The notes beneath the pieces are model-generated. The model was given only the letters and a program-made list of their open reading frames with translations. It was not told where the DNA came from and made no database searches. Below, one piece after another: positions 1 to 8,539 of a stretch of DNA of 56,300 bases. The translations under genes were made by a program, and so were the position numbers. This DNA is from Burkholderiaceae bacterium (GTDB lineage: Bacteria; Pseudomonadota; Gammaproteobacteria; Burkholderiales; Burkholderiaceae_C): assembly GCA_004299095.1 (NCBI GenBank), contig SCQQ01000066.1, positions 1 through 56,300 of the forward strand, in the 5' to 3' direction. Each line of letters begins with the position of its first letter. Position 1 is the stretch's first letter.

Positions 1-1
1 G

Positions 2-211
<210 letters not shown>

Positions 212-578
212 GCACTGCTGGCTGGGATTCGCAGGGGCCGCCGGCCCCTGCGTGCGTCTTGGGGGTGCCTTTCTTTTCGCGGGCTGGTGCACCCATCGTC
301 ATGCCACCGCTATTTCGCGTTTGCGGTTTCTGCTTCCGGTTGGTTCCCGAAGAGAGCGCCGTCCCGATCAACCCGCTGCATTCGGACGCCGGGGGCTGCG
401 CGTGTCGAGCCGGCGCAAATGGCGCCATGGCGACCGTTTTGTCGGATCAGAAAACGGGCGGCGCCCCGTTGAGAGACGCGCGCTGTCGCATGGACGCCGA
501 ACGGAATCAAGCCATGACGCGCGGTGTTGTATCAAACTTCAAGTGACGCATTGCCGCGTCGAGGACGAACAAAGCACC
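212..578. other. Intergenic stretch without a supported gene
   Basis: No open frame here has the look of a protein family, a sensible start with a ribosome binding site, or a continuation across the stretch. The overlapping frames are short and rich in Arg, Ala and Pro, as expected of random high-GC DNA. It may be decayed coding sequence between acs and the small ORF at 579. Confidence 0.5.
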
Positions 579-800
579 ATGGAACGAAACACATCACGAA
601 AGGACTTGCACGCTGTCGCCGAAGCCGTGCGTGACGCCTGCCTGGAAGCGGCGCTGGACGGCTACGAGCGCGCCGGCTTGAGCGGCCTGTGTGAGGCGGG
701 CCGCTGGGAGATGGTGGTCGATGCACTGCGCTCGCTGGACGTCGACGCGGTTGTTGCGCAGGTGTCGCGCAAGAGTGCTGCGCGCAAGACGATTGCGTAG
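579..800 (+). CDS. Small hypothetical protein (73 aa)
   Basis: A 73-residue ORF starts at the ATG of the sequence caccatgg and ends with TAG. The product is predicted to be largely helical and soluble, with an amphipathic pattern (VAEAVRDACLEAALDGYERAG) followed by LCEAGRWEMVVDALRSLD and a basic tail. It has no signal peptide or membrane segment. I do not recognise the family with certainty, but the Trp/Arg/Glu-containing middle is more protein-like than the surrounding frames. No clear Shine-Dalgarno sequence precedes the ATG. It stands alone between acs and a regulator remnant, so context gives no function. Confidence 0.5.
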   Translation: MERNTSRKDLHAVAEAVRDACLEAALDGYERAGLSGLCEAGRWEMVVDALRSLDVDAVVAQVSRKSAARKTIA

Positions 801-1020
801 TGCGCCGGCGGCGCCCACTTTTCCGTCCTTGCGCTGGGTTACTTGCGCCGACGTCACTCCAACCGTCGCTCGAGGCCGGTTCTGGTGCGCGTCGCACCGA
901 AGCTCCGTCCAGGCGTGCCGTCACGCAATGCCCGCGAGCATTGCCGCCGTTTGATCGGCCGTGCGACCGCGGAGCGGGGCCCAAGAATAAATTCAAGCCA
1001 TAAAGCAGGAGACGTCAATC

Positions 1021-1357
1021 ATGGAGACCGCGGACACGGACTTGGTCCATCCATCACAGGTCCATCCGCGGCATGCGGTCGCGTTGCTGATCTACGACGG
1101 CATTGGCTCGTTTCATCTTGCAGCCTGTTTTGGGCCTCTGGTTGACCGGCGCCACGGTGCTGCAGTGGCGCTTGCATCAGCAATTCCTGCGCGTGCGTCA
1201 CCTGCTTGAAACCAGCGATACGCCGCCGAAACTGGTTGCTGAAGAAGCGGGCTTCGGCTCGGCCATGGCGCTGCGCAAGCACCTTACGCGGAAGTTCGGT
1301 ACGTCGCCCTCGAAATACCGCAGCGAAGTGCAGCTTCGGTGGCCATTCCATCGGTAA
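1021..1357 (+). pseudogene. Remnant of a GlxA/FtrA-type AraC-family regulator
   Basis: Two pieces of one regulator lie in different frames. The first, from the ATG at 1021 behind a good ribosome binding site (caggaga), encodes HPRHAVALLIYDGIGSFHLA, which resembles the start of the DJ-1/PfpI-like domain of GlxA/FtrA regulators. The second, about 1130 to 1357, encodes the end of the AraC helix-turn-helix domain: RVRHLLETSDTPPKLVAEEAGFGS followed by LRKHLTRKFGTSPSKYR, the standard second helix-turn-helix and terminal P-x-x-Y-R motif. Intact members are about 320 residues, so some 200 residues, including most of the amidase-like domain and the first helix-turn-helix, are missing and the frame has changed. 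It should be non-functional. Confidence 0.75.
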
Positions 1358-1427
1358 CGGAACGAGAAAGCGGCAGGCCTTGCGCGCTCCCAGGGGTTGC
1401 GAGACAAGACGTCGTGCTCGGTGCCGC

Positions 1428-1964
1428 TCACTTAGGGGGCATCACAGTTTGCGGAAGATTCCGCTCGCGAACCTGGTCTTCCGGTGCCATGCGCACGTAA
1501 TGCTGGGCGATTGCGCCGCGCTCGAACACCAGCGTCAGGTTCTTGCCGTCATTCGAGAGCACGAAAGCCAGATCGATCGCCAGCCCATTCATTGGCGCAA
1601 TGTGCAGCCGGCCGTGCTGTCCGGTGGCACGCCTCCCCGCCGGGGCCTGCTCCACCGCATAGCTGTACGCGGCGTCGACCGGTTGCGCGCCGACGAGGTC
1701 GAGATGCACGGTGTGCGTCCTGCCATCGAAGCGCACGGTGCCCGGCCAAGGTCCGTCCACTGCGTGCCAGGCGCTGGCCGCAAAGAGGTCAACTGGCGGG
1801 AGGGACGCCTGGGCGTCGGCGGGCAAGATAGTGATACCCACGCCGAACGTGGTGCTCACTTGGGCCGCCTGAACCGCGTCAATCGGCACCGCGGTAAATC
1901 CCACCGCCAGCGCAGCACTGCCCGCGGCAGCCAGTCTGCGAACGGCCCTGGCCCAGCGAAACAC
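1428..1964 (-). CDS. Exported protein of unknown function
   Basis: From a GTG at 1964 this ORF gives 178 residues beginning with a typical Sec signal peptide: a basic start (FRWARAVRRL), a hydrophobic Ala/Val/Gly core and a cleavage-like A-V-Q-A site near residue 30. The frame runs open further upstream, but the preceding residues look non-coding, which is why the GTG is preferred. The mature part is mostly beta-strand-like, with segments such as TVRFDGRTHTVHLDLVGA and LTLVFERG, and no cysteines or lipobox. I do not recognise a domain. It is probably periplasmic. It lies alone in a decayed region, so it may itself be a relic. Confidence 0.5.
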   Translation of the reverse strand: MFRWARAVRRLAAAGSAALAVGFTAVPIDAVQAAQVSTTFGVGITILPADAQASLPPVDLFAASAWHAVDGPWPGTVRFDGRTHTVHLDLVGAQPVDAAYSYAVEQAPAGRRATGQHGRLHIAPMNGLAIDLAFVLSNDGKNLTLVFERGAIAQHYVRMAPEDQVRERNLPQTVMPPK

Positions 1965-2304
1965 ACGTGCTCGGCCACCATGTGGGCAGGATGATTTCGT
2001 TTGAGGTCCACGGACGCCAGTGCAAGGATTGCGCTCGACGCGTCGGCGGGTGGGCAATGCGGGGCCGCATGGTTCAAGCCAACCGGCCGAAGCCCTCGGC
2101 GCGGAGGCGCGCTGGCACATAGCGTTGCGGTGTGATCCGGAAATGGTGCGCAGCATGGTGTTCCGCTCGAGGTTGCTTCATTACGGCACAAAAACCAACA
2201 CCATGTTCATACGGCAGCATGTGATCGCGCAGCCAGTCTTCTGCCTGCTTCTGCGCCGTGGCGATTGCTTGATGCGGCGTCTTTTTATGAACCTGAACGT
2301 AAGC

Positions 2305-2596
2305 CTACAGTACGTGTGGAAGCAATTTCAGGTACCACACGGTCGCGTCGTCAGGGCGGATGTCGTACTCGTACCAATCGCGTGCGGCGCTTGCCATGGC
2401 ATTGGAGAGGCCGCGGGACGTGTCGTGGAGCGCCTTGTACTCCGCCGCGTCCGTAGCCAGCACCTGCAAGTGCGCTACCGCGCACGTGACTTCGACCCGG
2501 TCTTGACCGGCCCGGATCTTCGACAGCACACAGGGTGCAGAAGATGGGTCTGAATCCGGCCATCACGACGTAGCCGTCGATAGGTGGCCGCAGCAC
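2305..2596 (-). pseudogene. Possible decayed short gene, unidentified
   Basis: On the minus strand, a frame starting near 2596 (PPIDGYVVMAGFRPIFC) stops making sense near 2535, where a second frame takes over (LSKIRAGQDRVEVTCAVAHLQVLA, then YKALHDTSRG and DWYEYDIRPDDATVWYLKLLPHVL) and runs to a stop at 2305. The second part has a natural-looking composition (Trp, Tyr, Asp, His) unlike the surrounding Arg/Pro-rich frames. I infer a small gene broken by a frameshift, without being able to name it. A real 74-residue ORF from 2529 to 2305 is the alternative. Confidence 0.3.
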
Positions 2597-2932
2597 TGCT
2601 TTGTTGCGCCAGGAATACGTTGCCCCTGCGTTCTGACATCGCGTTTGTCTTCACCTTTTTTATGTCGGGTACCGTACGGCCCGGTTGCGGCGGTCCTGCG
2701 CTGTGATTAAAGCGGGGGTTCCGTGCACTCGGGCGACGCGCCAATGGCCCGCGGAACTTGCTCCGCGTGACTGTTCTTCGTTGTTGGGCATGCCGCCTCG
2801 GGAGGGCGCGAGGTTCAGGACAGGAAGCGCTACAAATCAGTCACGGACACTAGAATCGCCGAGACCTTTAGGGTCCCCCGCCATGTCGTTCCGCTCCAGA
2901 TCAACGCATTCAATCGTACGTACCCAATATCC
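2597..2932. other. Intergenic stretch, no gene seen
   Basis: Nothing in these roughly 340 bases looks like a gene. The part just before the lipoprotein gene should carry its promoter, but I could not identify convincing -35 and -10 boxes. Confidence 0.4.
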
Positions 2933-3547
2933 ATGCTCATGAAACGTATTTCCCTTGTCGTTGCGGTTGCCGCTTTCGGCACCCTCCTGTCCGGCTGCGA
3001 GGCACTCCAGACGCAGAAGAACGCGACCGCTCAACCGGCCGCGCCTGCTGCCGCCGCGGCGCCAACAGCTCAGAATCCGCCGGCGCCACCGACCGTCCCG
3101 GCAACGCCGCCCAGCGCAGCGGCTGCTCCGAATGGCGCGCCGCAACCCGCGGCGGGGGCCGCCCAACAGCAAGGCGCGCCGGTGTTGTTCCTGCTGGCGC
3201 AGCCGGAAAAAGCGCAGGGCCTGAACGAACTCAAGTTGAAGGACGGTTCGCTCTGGTATCTGCCGCAGCCCGCGCTGAGCCGGGATGACCTGACCCGTGT
3301 CACGCCGCTGCAGGAAAAAGATGGAAAAGGCGTGGTGCGTTTCGATTTCAACCCGGCCGGCGCCAAAAAGCTCGCCGACCTGAGCCAGAAGTTCCAGGGC
3401 AAGTACTTGGTTCTGGTGGTTGGCCGCGATGTGGTCGCGGCGCCGCGCATCGCGGGCGCGATGAACCAGGGCGCGATGTTCATCGTGGTTCCCAACGCGG
3501 CCCAGGCGCAAGCCATTACGCAGGACATTGCGGGCGCACGTCAGTAG
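2933..3547 (+). CDS. Lipoprotein with SecD P1-head-like domain
   Basis: The 204-residue product begins with a lipoprotein signal peptide whose lipobox is L-S-G-C, so the mature protein should start at Cys22 or so and sit in a membrane facing the periplasm. A Pro/Ala/Gln-rich linker of about 50 residues follows. The C-terminal part (VVRFDFNPAGAKKLADLS, then GKYLVLVVGRDVVAAPRI) matches the pattern of the P1 head subdomain of SecD, where a strand with F-x-x-x-G-A-x-x-F/L is followed by a G-K-x-L-x-x-V-x-x-G-x-V-x-x-A-P stretch. SecD itself is much larger and has membrane helices, which are absent here. Two ATGs (2933 and 2939) are possible starts. Function is unknown. A strong terminator lies about 125 bases downstream. 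Confidence 0.8.
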   Translation: MLMKRISLVVAVAAFGTLLSGCEALQTQKNATAQPAAPAAAAAPTAQNPPAPPTVPATPPSAAAAPNGAPQPAAGAAQQQGAPVLFLLAQPEKAQGLNELKLKDGSLWYLPQPALSRDDLTRVTPLQEKDGKGVVRFDFNPAGAKKLADLSQKFQGKYLVLVVGRDVVAAPRIAGAMNQGAMFIVVPNAAQAQAITQDIAGARQ

Positions 3548-3671
3548 TCACGGTAACCCCACAGGCGAAGGCCGCAGCGGAGCGAGCGGTGATGCGCGCG
3601 ACTGGGCGCGCGAGCGACGGACACCCATGCTCCTTGAATGTGCCGCCACATTCATCTGGGTCAAACCAAGT

Positions 3672-3704
3672 AAAAAAGCGGATTGAATTCGATCCGCTTT
3701 TTTT
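3672..3704 (+). terminator. Intrinsic terminator, probably bidirectional
   Basis: A perfect six-base-pair stem, gcggat (3678-3683) and atccgc (3692-3697), is flanked by six A on one side and seven T on the other. It therefore works as a terminator on either strand. On the plus strand it would end the lipoprotein transcript. It lies only 48 bases before hyi, which must therefore have its own promoter or depend on read-through. Confidence 0.85.
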
Positions 3705-3751
3705 ATGATTCGTCCACGATTCCTGTAAGCCAGATACCGAAAGTTACTCCC

Positions 3752-4612
3752 ATGCCGCGTTTCGCCGCCAATCTGTCGATGCTCTATTCCGAGCTGCCGT
3801 TCCTTAACCGCTTCGAGGCCGCGGCACGCGACGGCTTCACGGCGGTGGAGTGCTTGTTCCCGTATCACCACGCCGCCGAGGAACTGCGCGCGCACCTGCG
3901 TGGCAACGGCTTGCAGTTGGTGCTGTTCAACGCGCCGCCGGGCGGTACGGCCGCGGCCGATTGGGATGCGCACTGGAAGGCCGGTGCGCGCGGCACGGCG
4001 TGCCTGGCCGGGCGCGAGGCGGAATTGCACTGGGGCGTTCAATTGGCGCTGCGTTACGCTGAAGCGCTGGAATGCCCGCGCATCCACTGCATGGCGGGTA
4101 CGGTGCCGGCGGGTACGGCGCACGCTGCAGCGGGCGCGGTGTACCGGCGCAACCTGCGGTGGGCGGCGGATGAAGCCGTCAAAGCGGGCTGCGACGTGCT
4201 GATCGAACCCCTCAACCCGCGCGACATGCCGGGCTATTTCCTGAGCACGCAGGCCGAGGCGCACGCCATCGTCCAGGACGTGGGCGCGCCCAACCTGAAA
4301 GTGCAAATGGATCTGTACCACTGCCAGATCGTGGAAGGCGACGTGGCGACCAAGATTCGCACCTATTTGCCCACGGGGCGCGTGGGGCATATCCAGATCG
4401 CCGGCGTACCCGCGCGGCATGAACCGGATGACGGCGAGCTGAATTTCCGCTACCTGTTCCAGGTGATCGACGACGTGGCGGCACAAAGCGGCTGGCAGGG
4501 GTGGGTCGGGTGCGAATACCGGCCGCGGCTCGGTTCCCAGCCGGGCGGTACATCACGTGGTTTGGCCTGGCGCAAGACGCTGTTGGTGGCACCGGCACAT
4601 CCGGCAGGTTGA
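3752..4612 (+). CDS. hyi: Hydroxypyruvate isomerase family TIM-barrel protein
   Basis: This 286-residue protein belongs to the xylose-isomerase-like TIM-barrel superfamily and is closest in pattern to Hyi/OtnI. It starts with [11 protein letters not shown], the usual N-terminal strand of hydroxypyruvate isomerases. The metal/catalytic glutamates are visible in [14 protein letters not shown] (about residue 153) and near the C-terminus in V-G-C-E-Y-R-P. The conserved Q-M-D-L-Y-H-C-Q segment lies between them. Hyi interconverts hydroxypyruvate and tartronate semialdehyde in glyoxylate metabolism, while OtnI acts on 2-oxo-tetronate. No glyoxylate carboligase or tartronate semialdehyde reductase lies next to it, so the exact substrate is open. 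The start chosen is the ATG at 3752, since upstream residues in the frame lie in the terminator. Confidence 0.85.
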   Translation: MPRFAANLSMLYSELPFLNRFEAAARDGFTAVECLFPYHHAAEELRAHLRGNGLQLVLFNAPPGGTAAADWDAHWKAGARGTACLAGREAELHWGVQLALRYAEALECPRIHCMAGTVPAGTAHAAAGAVYRRNLRWAADEAVKAGCDVLIEPLNPRDMPGYFLSTQAEAHAIVQDVGAPNLKVQMDLYHCQIVEGDVATKIRTYLPTGRVGHIQIAGVPARHEPDDGELNFRYLFQVIDDVAAQSGWQGWVGCEYRPRLGSQPGGTSRGLAWRKTLLVAPAHPAG

Positions 4613-4637
4613 GCACGGCCGAGCCGGCAGTGCGCCG

Positions 4638-5021
4638 CTAGGCGAGTACCGCCCAAATCAGGTAAATCGCGTTGCCGACCAGCAGCGCACCGACGGCCAG
4701 CGACCCCAGGTCCTTGGCGTCGCGCGCGAATTCCGCCCATTCGGGCGAGAGCTGATCCACCAGCACTTCGATCGCGGTATTCAGCGCTTCCACCGCCACC
4801 AGCGCCAGGAACAGCACGACGAATCCGACGATGCGCGTGGGCGCCACGCCGATCAGCACCAGCGCGATCAGCGCCAGCAGACCCAGCGCCACTTCCTGGC
4901 GGAACGCGCTTTCCTTCAGCAGGCGGCGCAAGCCGGCGCCGGAATAGGTCGCGGCCGCCAGCAGGTGCGAGAAACCCGTCTTGCGCGCGGGCTTGGCGGG
5001 TGGGTCGCCGCCCGCACTCAT
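4638..5021 (-). CDS. dgkA: Diacylglycerol kinase
   Basis: A 127-residue integral membrane protein of the prokaryotic DgkA family. It has an N-terminal amphipathic region (GLRRLLKESAFRQEVALG), with the conserved E-x-A-F-R-x-E segment, followed by three membrane helices. The active-site stretch is visible as V-E-A-L-N-T-A-I-E-V-L-V-D (about residues 73-85) and A-K-D-L-G-S-L-A-V (about 97-105). It phosphorylates diacylglycerol to phosphatidic acid in the inner membrane. Its ATG overlaps the stop codon of the upstream phosphoethanolamine transferase (ATGA), so the two should be co-translated. This is sensible because that transferase uses phosphatidylethanolamine and releases diacylglycerol, which DgkA recycles. 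Confidence 0.95.
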   Translation of the reverse strand: MSAGGDPPAKPARKTGFSHLLAAATYSGAGLRRLLKESAFRQEVALGLLALIALVLIGVAPTRIVGFVVLFLALVAVEALNTAIEVLVDQLSPEWAEFARDAKDLGSLAVGALLVGNAIYLIWAVLA

Positions 5022-6664
5022 CCCGCGTCCTTGCGGCAGCCCGCCGTGAGGTCCAGCGCGTTGTCGCGCACCTTGGTTTGCACGTCGAGCAACCCGAGCA
5101 CGGTGGAAAACAGGTTGTCGTGGCTGGCGGGTTGGGCGGCGCGATCTTTCAGGCAGGTCATGCTCAGGTCCATGGTGTGCTGGTAGGTGGGCGACAGCCA
5201 CATCAACATGGGCACATGCGTCTGCACGTCTGGCGCCATCCAATACGGCGCGCCGTGCAGGTACAGGCCGTTCTCGCCCAGGCTTTCGCCGTGGTCGGCC
5301 ACGTACAGCAGGGACGATTCGATGTTGGTGCTGGCCTTCAACATATCGATCACTTGCGCCAGGAACCAGTCGGTGTGCACCACGGTGTCGTCGTAGGCGT
5401 TGACCAGTTCCTGGTTGGTGCAATCGGACAGTTGCGCCGTGTGGCAGGCGGGCTTGAACACTTCGTCCTCGGGCGGGTAGCGCAGCCAGTAGCTCGGGCC
5501 GTGGCTGCCGATCTGGTGCAGCACCAGCACGCTGTCCTGCGTCATCGAGGCGATGAATTTTTTCAGCGGCGGCAGGAACACGCCGTCCATGCACTCGCCG
5601 CGCGCGCAGGCGGCCGGGTCGTCGGCCTTGGTCATGAAGCGCACGTGAAAGCGCGCCGCCACGTCCTTGTCGCCGGTCTGGTTGTCCCACCAGTGCACCT
5701 TGAAGCCGGCGTGGCCGAGCACGTCCAGCAGGTTTTCGCTGCCCAGCGCCTTGTCGTAGCTGTAATTCTTGCGGCCGAAGTGCGAGAACATGCACGGCAC
5801 CGAAACCGCCGTTTCCGTGCCGCACGACGTGATGTGCGGGTAATAGACGATGTCGAGCTTGGACAGCAGCGGGTTGGTGTCGCGGTCGTAGCCGCCCAGC
5901 GACCAATTGGCCGCGCGCCCGGTTTCGCCCACCACGAACACGAACAGCACCGGCTTTTTGGCGGTGGTCAGCAGCGGACCTTTTTTGGCGTCGGTGCCGT
6001 AGGGCTGGGCAACGATGTCGTGCGCCCCCGCCACCATGCTCACGTAACCCAGCGTGCTGTTCAGCGTGGCGAGCGGCTGCAGCGTGTGCACCAGCTCCTT
6101 GTGGCCGCGCAACGTGGTCGCAAAGTAGCGCAGATTGGGGGCAAGGATGGCCACGATCACGGCCAGCGCCACCGCGTTGATGCCCACCCATTTCGGCGCG
6201 CTCGGAATGATGCGCCCGCGGCGCACGCGCGGCCAGAACACCAGAAACAGCCCCGGAATCGCGCGCAGCGCCACGTGGCCCAGCATGGCCGGCGTGAGCA
6301 GATGCTTGCCCTCGGCTACCGTGGTGGTGAGCACGTTCTGCATCATCGTCTGGTCGATGATGGTGCCGAGCGCGTCCTGATAGTAGGAACTGACCGCCGC
6401 CACGATGACCAAAACTGCCAGCACCGGTTTTTGCAGCCGGCGCACCGACAGCAGTGAAACGATGAAAAACGCCCAGACCGCAAACCCGGCGCCCAGCGCC
6501 ACCCTGGCAATCGGGTGGTCGGCCAGCGCGCTGCCCAGATACCGCCAGAACGTCGCGTTGCAGGTGGCGAGCAGATACGCCGTCACCAGCAGATTCAGCA
6601 CGATCGGCCGGACGGTGGCGCGCGGCCAGGGTTTGCGAGCCGGGGCGAACGGCGTGGAATTCAT
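5018..6664 (-). CDS. eptA: Phosphoethanolamine transferase (EptA/PmrC family)
   Basis: The product has 548 residues. The N-terminal part has about five membrane helices, and the C-terminal half is a periplasmic sulfatase-fold domain. The catalytic threonine is visible in V-V-G-E-T-G-R-A-A-N (about residue 245). Further zinc-site elements are T-S-C-G-T-E-T-A-V-S-V-P-C-M-F and, near residue 455, A-D-H-G-E-S-L-G-E-N-G-L-Y-L-H-G. Family knowledge: these enzymes move phosphoethanolamine from phosphatidylethanolamine to lipid A phosphates (EptA) or heptose/Kdo (EptB/C), lowering the surface charge and reducing polymyxin binding. The neighbour dgkA, overlapping by four bases, supports lipid A or a related glycolipid as the target. 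The gene diverges from the DUF1439 gene, leaving about 40 bases for promoters on both strands. Confidence 0.93.
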   Translation of the reverse strand: MNSTPFAPARKPWPRATVRPIVLNLLVTAYLLATCNATFWRYLGSALADHPIARVALGAGFAVWAFFIVSLLSVRRLQKPVLAVLVIVAAVSSYYQDALGTIIDQTMMQNVLTTTVAEGKHLLTPAMLGHVALRAIPGLFLVFWPRVRRGRIIPSAPKWVGINAVALAVIVAILAPNLRYFATTLRGHKELVHTLQPLATLNSTLGYVSMVAGAHDIVAQPYGTDAKKGPLLTTAKKPVLFVFVVGETGRAANWSLGGYDRDTNPLLSKLDIVYYPHITSCGTETAVSVPCMFSHFGRKNYSYDKALGSENLLDVLGHAGFKVHWWDNQTGDKDVAARFHVRFMTKADDPAACARGECMDGVFLPPLKKFIASMTQDSVLVLHQIGSHGPSYWLRYPPEDEVFKPACHTAQLSDCTNQELVNAYDDTVVHTDWFLAQVIDMLKASTNIESSLLYVADHGESLGENGLYLHGAPYWMAPDVQTHVPMLMWLSPTYQHTMDLSMTCLKDRAAQPASHDNLFSTVLGLLDVQTKVRDNALDLTAGCRKDAG

Positions 6665-6703
6665 GAAGGTCGTGCTGGAAAGCGCCTGCGGGAGAAGCGG
6701 ATC

Positions 6704-7291
6704 GTGACGGGAAATTCAGCGCGGCCTATTGTGCATCCGACGCGCCGCCGCGTGCTCGGTTTGCTGGTGTGGGGCGTGCTCGGGACCAGCGTGGCGCGCG
6801 AGGCGGGCGGCCAGGGTTTCACGCTCACGCGCCAGCGCCTGAACCAGTTGCTGGACAGTTCGTTCCCGTACACGCAAGACTTTTCCGGCCTGGCCGAACT
6901 GCGCCTGCAATCGCCGCGTCTCGGCTTTTTGCCGGCCAGCAACCGCCTGTCCACCGCACTGGACTTCGTCCTGACCGAAATGCTCACCGGCCAGTCGATG
7001 GCGGGCAACATGGACCTGGACTACGGCCTGCGCTTCGACCCGGCGCAAGGCGCGGTGCTGCTGGACGACGTGCGCCTCGATCGCCTCGACGTGAGCCGCC
7101 TGCCGCCAGCGCAGCAGCAACTGGTTTCGATGTATGCGCCGCAGGCTGCGCAACTCTTCCTGTCCGGCTTGGTCCTGTACCGCGTGCCGCCCGAACAGCT
7201 CGCCTTGATGCGCGACCTGGGCATGACCGTGAAGGACGTGCGCGTGCTGCCCGATGGCGTGCAGGCCGTGCTGGGGCCGGGCGGGTTGTGA
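6704..7291 (+). CDS. DUF1439 family exported protein
   Basis: The start chosen is the GTG at 6704, preceded by ggagaag about seven bases upstream. It gives 195 residues with an N-terminal signal sequence (T-R-R-R-V-L-G-L-L-V-W-G-V-L-G). The rest, beginning F-T-L-T-R-Q-R-L-N-Q-L-L-D-S-S-F-P and containing D-F-V-L-T-E-M-L-T-G and a D-Y-G-L-R-F-D segment, has the layout of DUF1439 proteins such as YceB, which fold like lipid-binding SMP/BPI-type proteins. There is no lipobox cysteine, so this member should be soluble periplasmic or membrane-anchored by an uncleaved helix. Its placement next to eptA-dgkA suggests an envelope-lipid role, but this is inference. Confidence 0.7.
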   Translation: MTGNSARPIVHPTRRRVLGLLVWGVLGTSVAREAGGQGFTLTRQRLNQLLDSSFPYTQDFSGLAELRLQSPRLGFLPASNRLSTALDFVLTEMLTGQSMAGNMDLDYGLRFDPAQGAVLLDDVRLDRLDVSRLPPAQQQLVSMYAPQAAQLFLSGLVLYRVPPEQLALMRDLGMTVKDVRVLPDGVQAVLGPGGL

Positions 7292-7498
7292 GGAGCAATG
7301 ACGGGATGACGTCGCCGCCGCCATCATCGAAGCGCCGCGAGGTCATGCCGTAGCGCAGCGGAGGCGGTCATTCCCGCCTGCCGTTCGTCGGCTCCATGCC
7401 ACCGGTCAGCGGAAACCTGTGTTGGAGCGGTCTGGCAGGAATACAGTGCGTGCCGTTTCCACGTGTTCGAGGGAGCGCGTTTAACAGCGCGGTGTTTT

Positions 7499-8066
7499 AT
7501 GTCAAACAATCGGAACCGCTGGCGCCGACGGGCGGCCGCTGGGTTCACCCTGATCGAGCTCATGATCACCGTCGCTGTGGCGGTCATCTTGCTGGCAATC
7601 GCGGTACCGAGTTTCCAGAACTTGATCCTCTCGTCTCGGGACCGTCTCGAACGCGCTGATTGATCGCCTCAATTCAGCGCGGCTGAATGCGATTAAATTC
7701 AACGCGCCCAGCCAGTTTTGCGGCAGCACCAGCGCCGTGAATACCACCGATACCTTGGGGACGGCGTGTGCCACGTCAGCGGGTGCGGTCTACGCGTTGC
7801 CGACGGGATCGGCTGGCGCAACCAAATTGCTTGCGGCCCCATCGGATTTGACGGGATCAATTCAGATCGCCAGCAGCGGAGTTGCAGCCGTCCGATTTTC
7901 GAGTCTCGGTTTTGGCTACAAGCCGACTGCTACATCGGCCAGCCCTTTTGGTGGGCTCCTTGCGGTGATCTGCACGCCACGGCTTTCAAGTAACAACCGC
8001 CGTGAAATCACGATGACCGGCGGCTCCATCATTACCACCGCCACCACGACCGGAGCTTGTCCGTGA
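7499..8066 (+). pseudogene. fimT: Type IV minor pilin FimT/GspH, frameshifted
   Basis: The first frame, from the ATG at 7499, encodes a type IV prepilin leader and helix: a basic leader, cleavage after the G of A-A-G-F-T-L-I-E-L-M, then a hydrophobic helix to F-Q-N-L-I-L-S-S-R. It stops at 7661-7663. The protein plainly continues one base further along in another frame, from about 7626, as L-G-T-V-S-N-A-L-I-D-R-L-N-S-A-R-L-N-A-I, down to a stop at 8066. One extra base (or two missing) somewhere near 7627-7637 explains this. Repaired, it would be about 188 residues, normal for FimT. FimT is a pilus-tip priming component and binds DNA in competent species. The gene overlaps pilV and heads the minor-pilin cluster. 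Confidence 0.85.
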
Positions 8067-8539
8067 ACCGCGCCAGCTACATGCAGCAAAACCGTCGCAG
8101 CCAATCCGGCATTGGGATGATCGAAGTGCTGATTACTTTGCTCGTGATCTCCTTTGGTTTCCTCGGCATCGCCGCGCTTCAGGCACGGGCGCTGTCAACC
8201 AACAACAGCTCGGCGGCGCGCACGATGGCGACGATTTCGACTTATTCGATCCTCGATGCGATGCGCGCGGATATCCTCAATGCGAAAAATGGGCTGTACA
8301 ACGGCACGGTTGCCGCGGACAACTGCCCTGCCGCGGGAGCCAGTCTGCCCAGCGCCCAGATCTATACCTGGTGCGAGCAGTTGGGGCAGTCGCTCAGCGC
8401 GACGGCCAGCACGACCGGCGTGATCAACTGCACGACCACGGGCGATTGCACGATCACGATCCAGTTTGACGATAGTCGTGCGGGCACCGACGCAGGCAGC
8501 AGCGCGTCGCAGCAAGTGATCACGATGGCGGAGCTATGA
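8063..8539 (+). CDS. pilV: Type IV pilus minor pilin PilV
   Basis: A 158-residue prepilin read from the GTG at 8063, which overlaps the fimT stop (GTGA). A TTG at 8057 and an ATG at 8081 are other possible starts. The prepilin peptidase site lies in S-G-I-G-M-I-E-V-L-I-T-L-L-V-I, with cleavage after the first Gly and Glu at mature position 5. A 20-residue hydrophobic helix ending F-L-G-I-A-A-L-Q-A-R-A is typical of PilV. The C-terminal part contains two Cys pairs (D-N-C-P, Y-T-W-C-E-Q-L; N-C-T-T-T-G-D-C-T), likely disulfides. PilV joins FimT, PilW, PilX and PilE in the minor-pilin complex that primes pilus assembly and carries PilY1. It overlaps pilW by four bases. Confidence 0.88.
   Translation: MNRASYMQQNRRSQSGIGMIEVLITLLVISFGFLGIAALQARALSTNNSSAARTMATISTYSILDAMRADILNAKNGLYNGTVAADNCPAAGASLPSAQIYTWCEQLGQSLSATASTTGVINCTTTGDCTITIQFDDSRAGTDAGSSASQQVITMAEL

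Noticed and set aside
1206-1994. 262-codon open frame on the plus strand
   Set aside because: Starts inside the regulator remnant and overlaps the exported protein on the other strand. Arg/His-rich with no recognisable motif or signal.
5000-6457. Long open frame (485 codons) on the plus strand
   Set aside because: It is antisense to eptA and dgkA, is His/Arg/Val-rich without any domain pattern, and arises from codon bias in the true genes.
7432-7450. Possible sigma-54 promoter before fimT (tggcagg)
   Set aside because: The -12 TTGC element is missing at the right spacing, so it does not meet the consensus.
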